Source: Tsuneonella litorea | GTDB lineage: Bacteria > Pseudomonadota > Alphaproteobacteria > Sphingomonadales > Sphingomonadaceae | Direction: 5' to 3' | Length of the DNA: 64,000 nucleotides | NCBI RefSeq assembly: GCF_025154015.1 | Contig: NZ_JAOAMV010000004.1 | Coordinates: 186,001 to 250,000 of the forward strand | Shown: piece after piece, positions 49,113 to 56,935 of the stretch | Position numbering within the stretch: the stretch's first letter is position 1 | Layout: each line of letters begins with the position of its first letter | Position numbers and translations under genes: made by a program | Notes under the pieces: model-generated | The model's input: the letters and a program-made list of their open reading frames with translations, nothing else | Database searches by the model: none | What the model was told of the DNA's origin: nothing

Positions 49113-49954
49113 ACGGCAAGCCCCCTCCCCGCGTGCTCGCGATCGCCGGTTCGGACAGCTCGGGCGGCGCGGGCATCCAGGCCGACATCAAGACCATCAC
49201 CATGCTTGGCGGCTACGCGATGACCGCGGTGACCGCGGTCACCGCACAGAACAGCGTCGGGGTGCAGGCGATCGCGCCGATGAGCGGCGACGTGGTGGCC
49301 GAGCAGATCGCCTCGTGCCTGGGCGACATCGGGGTCGACGCGGTGAAGATCGGGATGCTCCACGACCGCGCAATCATCGACGCGGTGGCCGCTGCGCTGG
49401 AGGCGCTGCCCGATTCCGTGCCGGTCGTGCTCGACCCCGTGATGATCGCCACATCGGGCGCGACGCTGATCGCCGCGGACGCGATCGCCGCGATGCGCGA
49501 CAAGCTGTTCCCGCTGGCGACCCTCATCACCCCCAACCTGCCCGAACTCGAGCACCTCGTCGGCCGCACGCTGCGCGACACGGTCGAGATCGCCGAGGCC
49601 GCCAGGGACCTCGCCCGGACCTACGCCGCGCACGTCCTCGCGAAGGGCGGCCATACCGACGACGACCGGGTGATCGACACGCTTGCAGGGCCTGGCGAGC
49701 AACGCTCGGCCGCTTTCGGCGATGCGCGGATCGACACGCCGCACACCCACGGAACCGGCTGCACGCTGTCGTCGGCGATCGCGACGCTACAGGGACACGG
49801 CGTCCCGCTCGAGCACGCGGTCCGGCTCGGCCGCCAGTTCGTGCGCCGCGCGATCATCGCCGCGCCGGGCTTCGGCGCCGGCAACGGGCCGCTGGGGCAC
49901 CAGGCGGTGCGCGCAGGCCCATTGGACGGAAACGATCAGGCGGACAGTTCGTAG
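49109..49954 (+). CDS. thiD: hydroxymethylpyrimidine kinase
   Basis: A 281-residue ribokinase-fold enzyme starting at the GTG inside the previous stop codon. Motifs: VLAIAGSDSSGGAGIQADIKT, VVLDPVMIATSGA, ITPNLPELEHLVG, and the anion hole/catalytic DTPHTHGTGCTLSSAIA with the base aspartate replaced by histidine context DTPHTHGTGC as usual. It phosphorylates HMP and HMP-P in thiamine synthesis. The 3' end overlaps the LOG-family gene by 19 bases. Confidence 0.93.
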   Translation: MNGKPPPRVLAIAGSDSSGGAGIQADIKTITMLGGYAMTAVTAVTAQNSVGVQAIAPMSGDVVAEQIASCLGDIGVDAVKIGMLHDRAIIDAVAAALEALPDSVPVVLDPVMIATSGATLIAADAIAAMRDKLFPLATLITPNLPELEHLVGRTLRDTVEIAEAARDLARTYAAHVLAKGGHTDDDRVIDTLAGPGEQRSAAFGDARIDTPHTHGTGCTLSSAIATLQGHGVPLEHAVRLGRQFVRRAIIAAPGFGAGNGPLGHQAVRAGPLDGNDQADSS

Positions 49955-50808
49955 AAGCCCGCGATGTGCTCCCACGCTTCTTCCGCGGTCTCGCACCAGC
50001 GGAACAGGTCGAGGTCCTTCTTCGAGATCGTGCCTTCCTCGGCGAAGGCATCCCAGTCGATCACCCGGGTCCAGAAGTCCTTGCCGAACAGCAGGATCGG
50101 CATCGGCATGATCTTGCCGGTCTGGATCAGGGTGAGCAGCTCGAAGAACTCGTCGAAGGTGCCGAACCCGCCCGGGAACACCGCCACCGCCTTGGCGCGC
50201 AGCAGGAAGTGCATCTTGCGAAGCGCGAAGTAGTGGAACTGGAAGCTGAGGTAGGGGGTGACGTAGGGGTTGGGCGCCTGTTCGTGCGGAAGCACGATGT
50301 TGAGCCCGATCGATTCGGCGCCGGCGTCGCTCGCACCCCTGTTGGCCGCCTCCATGATCGAGGGCCCGCCGCCCGAGCAGACGACGAACTGGCGCTTGCC
50401 GTCCTCGACGATGGACTTTTCCGACGCAAGCCGCGCGAGCTTGTACGCCTCGTCGTAATACTTCGCCTTGGCCGCCAGCCGCTCGGCGACGACGCGGGCG
50501 TCACCGGTCGCGTTCTCGACCAGCGCCGCGGCGTGATCGGGCGAGGGAATGCGGGCCGAACCGTACATCACCAGCGTCGATCCGACGCCGGCTTCGTCGA
50601 GCAGCATTTCGGGCTTCAGCAATTCGAGCTGGAAGCGCACCGGCCGCAGTTCCTCGCGCAGGAGGAAATCGGTGTCCTGGAACGCCAGCCGGTAGGCCGG
50701 GTGGCGGGTCTGCGGGGTATCGGGGGTGCTCTTCTCGGAGAAGGCCGCTTCCTGCTCGGCCCGATAGAACTTGCGATGCTTGAGATCGCGCTCTTCTTTT
50801 CTGGTCAT
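49936..50808 (-). CDS. LOG family protein (nucleotide phosphoribohydrolase-like)
   Basis: A 290-residue Rossmann-fold protein with STLVMYGSARI near the middle, CSGGGPSIMEAANRGASDAG, and the diagnostic PGGFGTFDEFFELLTLIQ. LOG proteins cleave nucleoside 5'-monophosphates, including cytokinin precursors. The N-terminal 90 residues are longer than in the plant enzyme, as in the TIGR00730-like bacterial group. The start at 50808 is chosen because the upstream part is arginine-rich, shadow-like sequence. Confidence 0.9.
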   Translation of the reverse strand: MTRKEERDLKHRKFYRAEQEAAFSEKSTPDTPQTRHPAYRLAFQDTDFLLREELRPVRFQLELLKPEMLLDEAGVGSTLVMYGSARIPSPDHAAALVENATGDARVVAERLAAKAKYYDEAYKLARLASEKSIVEDGKRQFVVCSGGGPSIMEAANRGASDAGAESIGLNIVLPHEQAPNPYVTPYLSFQFHYFALRKMHFLLRAKAVAVFPGGFGTFDEFFELLTLIQTGKIMPMPILLFGKDFWTRVIDWDAFAEEGTISKKDLDLFRWCETAEEAWEHIAGFYELSA

Positions 50809-50902
50809 CGGGTTGCCGATAGGCGGGCGCGCGGCGGCGCACAATGGGCTTCGCGCCGCGTCGGTGGCCCGCGGCGAAGCGTGCCGGCGCATACCGCTTC
50901 GG

Positions 50903-51625
50903 TCAGGGGCCGGGCACGCCCATCTGGACCAGCACGGCCTTCACCGCGTCGGACAGCGAAGCGTCGGGCAGTTCTTCCTCCACCGGCGGCACCATTGGCG
51001 AAGGGAGGGTGAGAAAGCCCAGTTCCTGTGCGGCCCGTTCTTCGGCATCCAGCGGCCGATTCGCCCCGCTGCGTCCCGCCAGGTCGACCAGCGACACCCG
51101 GTCCGAGTGCGCTTCGCGGGCGAGCAGTTCCTGCTCGGGCGAAAGCCGCGGCGCCTCGGTCGCGGAAAATTCGCGCGCGCGCAGTTCGAGTATCCGGCGA
51201 CAGATCGCCATTTCGCGTTCGGTGCCGGCCTGCGGGTCGCAGCGATCGTTGCCGCCCACCGGCGCCGCGTCCGAGCGCCGCCCGTCTTCGCGGCGCGAGA
51301 GCGCCGGCGCGGCCTGGGCGCTGCGCTCGCCGGCAGGGGCGACCTGCCCCACGGGTTCACGCGCTTCGCCCCGGCTGATCTGCTGGGTCCCCCCGGCCGC
51401 CTGGCGCGGGGCAGCAGGTGTCGGCGGTGCAGGCAGCGCGCGGTCGATCTCCTGCTCGACGATCACGGGCCCGCGGGGGGCCGCGATCTGCCCGATCTCC
51501 ACCCCGCCCGGTGCTCCCGGAGCGGCGAAATCGTCCAGCCGGGCCTTATCGGCGTTGACCTGGGCAAGCGCGGCGGCAGGCACCGCGAGTGCCGTCACGC
51601 AGAACAGGCGCGCCGCGCGCGTCAT
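50903..51625 (-). CDS. exported protein of unknown function coupled to a curlin gene
   Basis: A 240-residue protein with a signal peptide (about 1-24; FCVTALAVPAAALAQ). The mature part has a Pro/Ala/Arg-rich first half and a helical second half with two cysteines (NDRCDPQAG, MAICRRILELRAREF), then a proline-rich end. Its ATG overlaps the stop of the 248-residue curlin gene (ATGA), so it belongs to the curli operon. It is not CsgE, CsgC or CsgH by any motif I can see; an assembly or anchoring role is a guess. Confidence 0.75.
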   Translation of the reverse strand: MTRAARLFCVTALAVPAAALAQVNADKARLDDFAAPGAPGGVEIGQIAAPRGPVIVEQEIDRALPAPPTPAAPRQAAGGTQQISRGEAREPVGQVAPAGERSAQAAPALSRREDGRRSDAAPVGGNDRCDPQAGTEREMAICRRILELRAREFSATEAPRLSPEQELLAREAHSDRVSLVDLAGRSGANRPLDAEERAAQELGFLTLPSPMVPPVEEELPDASLSDAVKAVLVQMGVPGP

Positions 51626-52368
51626 CGGTACTGGGTTATCGCGATCGCCTGGCTGCCAGACTGGGTGATCGCAAGGTCCGACAGGTTGTCGCCGTTCTGC
51701 GTCCATGTCAGCTGGTTGTTAGCGCCGTTCTGCACCGCCGTCATCGCATTTCCGGACCCGTTCTGGGTCAACAGCGCCTGGTTCTCGTCGCCGTTCTGAG
51801 TCAGGCTCATCCGGTTGTCGTCGCCGAGCTGCGTCGCGGCGACCCCGTTGGTCAGCAGGCCGCCCTGCTGGGTGATCGACATCGCGTTGCGGTTGCCCTG
51901 CTGGGCCGCGATCGCGACCTGCACGCCGGACCCGTCCTGTCCCAGCGCAAGCGCGTTGGCGTCGCCCTGCTGGTTCACCGCCGCGTAGTGGGCGCCCTCG
52001 CCCGTCTGGCTGACCGAGGCGCCGTTGCCAGCGCCGTTCTGGTCGATCCGGGCGTACTGCCTGTTGGCGGACTGGTCGATCGATGCCTGCGCGCTGTCGC
52101 CCACCTGGGTGATGTAGGCCCCGCGGTCGTTGCCGGGACGGGCGATGGTGAACGGATCGGGGTTCCGGTCGTAGCGCACCTTTTCCCGGTCGACGTTGCC
52201 TTCCGGGCTCGGATTGCCGTTGTTGCCGTTGCACGGATTGCCGGTTCCGAGCCCTCCGCCCTCCTCGCACGGCGTGCCGGGGGTCGGCGTATCGGTGTCG
52301 GCCGCTGCGGGCGCCGCCAAGGGCAGTGCGGCCAGCCCGAGGCTCGCGGCGATCAGGCGATGCATCAT
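51622..52368 (-). CDS. curlin-repeat protein, 248 residues
   Basis: Signal peptide (about 1-23, ending APAAAD), then a Gly/Asn/Pro-rich segment (about 24-80) and some 15 curlin-type units of 11-12 residues from about residue 85 to the end, such as ALLTQNGSGNAMTAVQNGANN. The units follow the x-x-x-x-Q-x-G-x-x-N pattern of CsgA/CsgB but use more aliphatic and methionine residues than the giant proteins upstream. It overlaps the short curlin gene before it and the exported protein after it by four bases each. A nucleator or fibre subunit is likely. Confidence 0.88.
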   Translation of the reverse strand: MMHRLIAASLGLAALPLAAPAAADTDTPTPGTPCEEGGGLGTGNPCNGNNGNPSPEGNVDREKVRYDRNPDPFTIARPGNDRGAYITQVGDSAQASIDQSANRQYARIDQNGAGNGASVSQTGEGAHYAAVNQQGDANALALGQDGSGVQVAIAAQQGNRNAMSITQQGGLLTNGVAATQLGDDNRMSLTQNGDENQALLTQNGSGNAMTAVQNGANNQLTWTQNGDNLSDLAITQSGSQAIAITQYR

Positions 52369-52766
52369 TGTCCTTCTCCTTCAGGCGCGCCCTGCCGCAC
52401 GACCACCCGGTTGCCGGTTCCCTGCTGGCGGACGACCGCCGTGTTGTCCGAGCCGCCTTGGCGGATGTCCGCATCGTTGCACGGCCCGCTCTGTTCGAGC
52501 GTGATTTCGCCGTTGGGTCCGCGGGTGACGATGGAGACGGTGTCTCCTGCCCCACTGGTCCGCCGGACGACGGTGCCGTCGATCGTTTGTCTGGTCATGT
52601 GGGCGTCTCCGCAAGCGGTGGATTGCGACGGCGTACTGGCCGCGACACCTGGGTGGGTCGCGGCCAGCGTCATCGTGGGTGCGAACCCGACGAGCCCGAA
52701 CAGAATGCAGCGATGCACCGCGCGGGACCGATCGTGACGCCGGTCGGCAGACGAGGCTTTGAACAT
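52365..52766 (-). CDS. short basic curlin-repeat protein (CsgB-like)
   Basis: A 133-residue exported protein: hydrophobic N-terminal region (about 20-38), two cysteines in STACGDAH and SGPCNDAD, and four curlin units at the end (LEQSG, IRQGG, VRQQG, VRQGA). The repeat positions before glutamine are arginine, while the giant paralogues have Thr, Asp or Ser there. E. coli CsgB, the nucleator, also has charged basic repeats, so a nucleator-like role is reasonable but unproved. AAGGAG precedes the ATG. Confidence 0.85.
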   Translation of the reverse strand: MFKASSADRRHDRSRAVHRCILFGLVGFAPTMTLAATHPGVAASTPSQSTACGDAHMTRQTIDGTVVRRTSGAGDTVSIVTRGPNGEITLEQSGPCNDADIRQGGSDNTAVVRQQGTGNRVVVRQGAPEGEGQ

Positions 52767-52842
52767 GGCTGCGCTCCTTCGAGTTGTGCGAAACGGGAAG
52801 GCAGGCCCAGGGGTCGTTGGGCTCGCCCTTCCCGCTCCGGCG

Positions 52843-54930
52843 TTACGGCGTACCCTGCGTCACGGTTGCAGTGTTGCCGCTGCCGGACTGGGTCACGTAC
52901 GACACGTTCCCGTCCGAGTACTGGCTGACGGTCGCGGTGTTGCCCGTTCCCGACTGGGTCACGTACGATTCGTTGGAATCGGCATACTGGGTGACGCTGG
53001 CGGTCAGGTTGTCGCCGGCCTGCTGGTCGACCTTGGAGTAGTTGCCGGCTCCGTTCTGGCGCACGTCGCTCAGCGAATTCGACGCGTTCTGGATGGTCAG
53101 CGCGTTGTTCTGCGTACCCCCCTGGAACATGTCGGACCTGCTGTTCGTGGCACCCGACAGCTGCTGGACCGTGGCGGTGTTGTCGGCCGAGCCGTCCGCC
53201 AGGTACACTCCTGTCCCGTCGAACGTCGTGCCCTGGTAGATGTTCGATTCCGCCAGGTCCGCGACCTGATCGACATAGGCCGCATTGCGCGCGCCGATCT
53301 GCAGCACGACGCTTTCGGCCGGTTCGTTGATCACGTAGCCGGCGGTGTCGGGATGGCGTCCGCTGGTATGTTCGCCGGTACCGGACAACGCCACGTCGGC
53401 GATGTTGCCGGTGCCGTCCTGCGCGATGTAGCTGTAGGTGCTGTCGCCGGTCTGGACCGACTTGGCGTTGTTGCCCGTCGCGGGGCCGGGCAGGCTGTCG
53501 GCGATGAAATCGCGCTGGATCACGATCCCGACGCTGCGCTCGCCGCTCTGGCTGACATCGACGATGTTGGCGTCGCCGGTGGTGTAGACGAAGCTGTCGC
53601 TGTTCGCGCCCGACTGGCCCACGGTGGCGAAGTTGCTGTCGCCGTTCTGGTTGACGTCGCTGAACGAGCCGGCCGATCCCGCCGACTGCGTGACATTGGC
53701 GACGTTGTCGTCGCTATCGGTGAAGTTACCCTGCTCGATGTTCGAACGAGCGTCGTCGGACTGCATGGTGGTGGCGAGGTTCCGATCGCCGGTCTGCGCG
53801 ATGTTGGCGCTCGCCCCGCCCGATGTCGCGTCCTGGGTGATCGTCGCGACGTTGTCGTTGCCCGTCTGGGTGATCGTCGCTTCGACCGGAACCGCGTCCT
53901 GGGTGATGCTGGCGTCGTTGTTGTCGCCCGTCTGGGTGACGTAGGCGTCGGCGTTGTCGCCCGGCTGCACCGGGCTTGCCGGCGGAACCGACGTGCCCGC
54001 ACCGTCCGCCGTCTGGCGCACGATCCTGGCGTCGTTGTCGTTGCCGGTCTGGATCACCACCGCGTTCGAGAAGTCGCCCTGCTGGAAGATCGACGAGGTG
54101 TTCCGGTCCCCCGCCTGCAGCACGTCGGCGACGGTGTTGTCGCCGCTCTGCACGATGTCGGAATCGTTGTCGTCCCCGTACTGCTCGACCCCGACGCGGG
54201 CCAGCGGATCCGCGCTGGAATAATTGTTGTCGGGATCGCCGACGGCGCCGTTGACGCCGGTCTGCGTGACGTCGGAGGTATTGCCATCGCCGTCCTGGCG
54301 GACGCTCGCCTCGTTGTAGCGGTTCGACTGGCTGATCGTCGAAAAGCTCGATCCGTCCTGGTAGACCGACGCGTTCTGCGCGCCGCCGGACTGGAGGATG
54401 GTAGAGTCGGCCGCGCCCGAGGTCTGGATGACGCTCGCACGCTCGTCGCCGCCGGTCTGGGTGATCCGGCTCACCGCCCCATCGGTCGCGGCGGCCTGGA
54501 TGACGACGGCCTGCCCCTGGTTGCCGCTCTGCGTGATGAACGATCCGGTGCCCGCACCGCCGCCGAGGCCCGACTGGCTCACGGTCGCGGTGTTGCGGGT
54601 GTTCGACTGGGCGATCTCGGACCGCATGCCGTCCGCCGTGGCGGTCTGGTTGACCGTGGCCGCGTTGCGGTTGCCGGTCTGGTCAATCTTCGAATAGCCG
54701 TCGTTGCCGGCTTGCGTGGTCGTCGCGCGCAGCGTGTCGCCGTTCGAGAACGCGCCGCTGCCGGTGCCGTTCTGGTCGACGTCGGAGGTGTTGCCCGAAC
54801 CCGATTGCGTGACCGTGGCGACCGTGGCCGATCCCTGCTGATCGACGGTCGAGGTGTTGCTCTGCCCCAGCGCCGGGCCTGCGGAAAGCAGTGCGGCGAT
54901 CGATGCCGTGCCCAGGAGAATGTTCTTCAT
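52843..54930 (-). CDS. giant curlin-repeat protein C (695 residues)
   Basis: Signal peptide (about 1-22; LLSAGPALGQ), then nearly the whole length is about 50 units of roughly 11 residues alternating Ser- and Ala-led strands, (S/A)-x-(V/I)-x-Q-x-G-x-x-N. Two units make the 22-residue CsgA period S-x3-Q-x-G-x2-N-x-A-x3-Q. It begins SNTSTVDQQG and ends TATVTQGTP. Some units in the middle (about residues 250-330) are longer or carry Pro-rich inserts. E. coli CsgA has five repeats; this is about five times longer. Extracellular amyloid fibre subunit. Confidence 0.93.
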   Translation of the reverse strand: MKNILLGTASIAALLSAGPALGQSNTSTVDQQGSATVATVTQSGSGNTSDVDQNGTGSGAFSNGDTLRATTTQAGNDGYSKIDQTGNRNAATVNQTATADGMRSEIAQSNTRNTATVSQSGLGGGAGTGSFITQSGNQGQAVVIQAAATDGAVSRITQTGGDERASVIQTSGAADSTILQSGGAQNASVYQDGSSFSTISQSNRYNEASVRQDGDGNTSDVTQTGVNGAVGDPDNNYSSADPLARVGVEQYGDDNDSDIVQSGDNTVADVLQAGDRNTSSIFQQGDFSNAVVIQTGNDNDARIVRQTADGAGTSVPPASPVQPGDNADAYVTQTGDNNDASITQDAVPVEATITQTGNDNVATITQDATSGGASANIAQTGDRNLATTMQSDDARSNIEQGNFTDSDDNVANVTQSAGSAGSFSDVNQNGDSNFATVGQSGANSDSFVYTTGDANIVDVSQSGERSVGIVIQRDFIADSLPGPATGNNAKSVQTGDSTYSYIAQDGTGNIADVALSGTGEHTSGRHPDTAGYVINEPAESVVLQIGARNAAYVDQVADLAESNIYQGTTFDGTGVYLADGSADNTATVQQLSGATNSRSDMFQGGTQNNALTIQNASNSLSDVRQNGAGNYSKVDQQAGDNLTASVTQYADSNESYVTQSGTGNTATVSQYSDGNVSYVTQSGSGNTATVTQGTP

Positions 54931-54985
54931 CGCTCAATTCCTTCCGTTGTGGGGGCAGGCGAACGCCCGCCCCCCCGGTGGACGA

Positions 54986-56878
54986 TCAGGGTGTGGGGAC
55001 CACGCCCTGCGTGACCGTCGCGGTGTTGCCGGATCCGCCCTGCGTGACCGTCGAGGTCTGGTCGAAGCCGTACTGGCTGACGGTCGCGGTGTTGCCCGTG
55101 CCCGTCTGGGTGATCAGCGAATCGAGCTCCGAACCGAGCTGCGTGCTGGTTGCTTCGTGGGACTGGCCGGTCTGGTCGACGGTCGACGAATTGCCGGTGC
55201 CGCCGTCCTGGCTGATGCTGGCCTTGTTGCGGCTGCGGTTCGACCCGTTGCCGACCCCGCGCTGGGTGATCGACGCGACGTTGTTCACCGCGCCCGAACC
55301 CTGGGTCACCGTGGCGCGGTCTTCCCACGAACTGGCGGTCTGCAGGACCGTCGCCGATCCGCCGGTGCCGGCCTGGCCGACCGAGGCGTAGTTCAGGCTG
55401 CCCCCGTTCTGGGTGACCCGCGCCAGGTTGTCGTCCCCGCTCTGGTCGACATAGGCGTCGGCCCGGTTGGTCATGCTCACCTGGGTCACGAAGGCATCGT
55501 TGCGGTCGCCCGACTGGTTGACCGAGGCGAATTCGCCGAACCCGCCTTGGTCGATGTCGGAGAAGTTGTCGTCGCCGCTCTGGTCGACGATCGATTCCTG
55601 CCCGAACCCGCGCGAGGCGATGTTCGAATCGTTGCGGTCGCCCGACTGGATCACGGTCGCGCTCGACGTGCTGCCGAGCTGCCTGATGTCCGAATCGTTG
55701 TCGGCGCCGGTCTGGGTGACGTTAGCGGTAAGCGTGTTGTTGTTGTTGCCTTGCGACTGCTGGAGGATCGTCGACACGTGGCCGTTGCCCGTCTGGTCGA
55801 CGGTCGCGGAATAGGTGTTGACCCCTGCAGAGAGCAGGTTCTGCGTGATCGACGAGCTGCTGATGCCGTTCTGCGTCACGGAAGCGTCGGCGTTGTTCGC
55901 GCCCACGCCGCTGGCGACCTGGTTGATCGTCGAGCTCGCGCCGTTGTCCTGGCGGACCACCGCGGACAGGTCGCCCGAACCGGCCTGCGACGCGGTCTGG
56001 TTGATCGTGGATGCCGAACCGCCGTACTGGCGCTGGTCGACCCTGAGGTTGCCAGACTGGGTCCCGGTCGCCGTCTGGTTGACGACAGTCGTCGATCCTT
56101 CGCGCTGCACGTTGATCGCGGACAGGTCGCCCGCGTCGACAGCGTCGATCGTCTGGGTGACGATCGCGTCCGATCCGCTCTGCTGGTTCACCGTCGCCGA
56201 GATCCGGCCCTGCGGCGCGGCGGGGCCATTGACCAGCCCGCCCGAGGCGCTCTGGGTGATCGTCGCGGTCGAATCCGTCTGGTAGGCGGTCGCGGTCAGC
56301 GGCCCGTCCTGGAAGTCGTTGGTCGTCTGGCTGACGACGAGGTCCGAATTGCCCGACTGGAAGGCGTTGGCGGTCAGCGTGCCGTTGAATTCCGGACCGT
56401 TCGCGGTCTGGTCGATATCGGCCGCGTTGTCGCCGACCGTCTGTTCGACGTTCGCGGTCAGGTTGCGCGCCGCGCCGTCGGACTGCTGGTCAACCGTGGC
56501 CACGTTGCCGTCGCCGCGCTGGAACACGGTGGCGCGGGGATCGTACCCGCTGGTGCCGAGCGACTGGTCGCTGTCGTCGGTCTGGTTGATCGTCGCCACG
56601 TTGTCATCGTCGGCCTGGTCGATGTCGGCCCGGGCGTTGACCGAATTCTGGTCGATCGTGGCCGCGTTGTTGCTGCCGGTGCCCTGGGTGATCGTGGCGA
56701 GGTTGCCCGACTTGTCCTGGTCGATGTCGGCGCTCGAGCTCGAGCCGGTCTGGCTGACGGTCGCGGTCTGCGCGTCGCCCGACTGGTTGACGTCCGAGGT
56801 GTTCGCCTGGCCCAGCGCGGGGCTGGCGGCGAGGAGCGCGGCGATCGATGCCGAGCCGAAGAGAATGCTTTTCATCAT
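54986..56878 (-). CDS. giant curlin-repeat protein B (630 residues)
   Basis: Signal peptide (SIAALLAASPALGQ) and roughly 48 curlin units. Between about residues 110 and 300 the units are less regular: spacing varies, inserts such as NGPEFNGTLTANAFQ appear and several units lack the glycine or asparagine. The first and last units (ANTSDVNQSG, TATVTQGVVPTP) are nearly the same as in the neighbours. The protein is acidic and lacks cysteine. The gene follows its predecessor by 57 bases and precedes the next by 55. Confidence 0.93.
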   Translation of the reverse strand: MMKSILFGSASIAALLAASPALGQANTSDVNQSGDAQTATVSQTGSSSSADIDQDKSGNLATITQGTGSNNAATIDQNSVNARADIDQADDDNVATINQTDDSDQSLGTSGYDPRATVFQRGDGNVATVDQQSDGAARNLTANVEQTVGDNAADIDQTANGPEFNGTLTANAFQSGNSDLVVSQTTNDFQDGPLTATAYQTDSTATITQSASGGLVNGPAAPQGRISATVNQQSGSDAIVTQTIDAVDAGDLSAINVQREGSTTVVNQTATGTQSGNLRVDQRQYGGSASTINQTASQAGSGDLSAVVRQDNGASSTINQVASGVGANNADASVTQNGISSSSITQNLLSAGVNTYSATVDQTGNGHVSTILQQSQGNNNNTLTANVTQTGADNDSDIRQLGSTSSATVIQSGDRNDSNIASRGFGQESIVDQSGDDNFSDIDQGGFGEFASVNQSGDRNDAFVTQVSMTNRADAYVDQSGDDNLARVTQNGGSLNYASVGQAGTGGSATVLQTASSWEDRATVTQGSGAVNNVASITQRGVGNGSNRSRNKASISQDGGTGNSSTVDQTGQSHEATSTQLGSELDSLITQTGTGNTATVSQYGFDQTSTVTQGGSGNTATVTQGVVPTP

Positions 56879-56935
56879 GGAAATCCTTCAAGGACAGGAA
56901 CGCGGGCGGCCGGTGCCGGCCGCCCGCTCCCCCCG

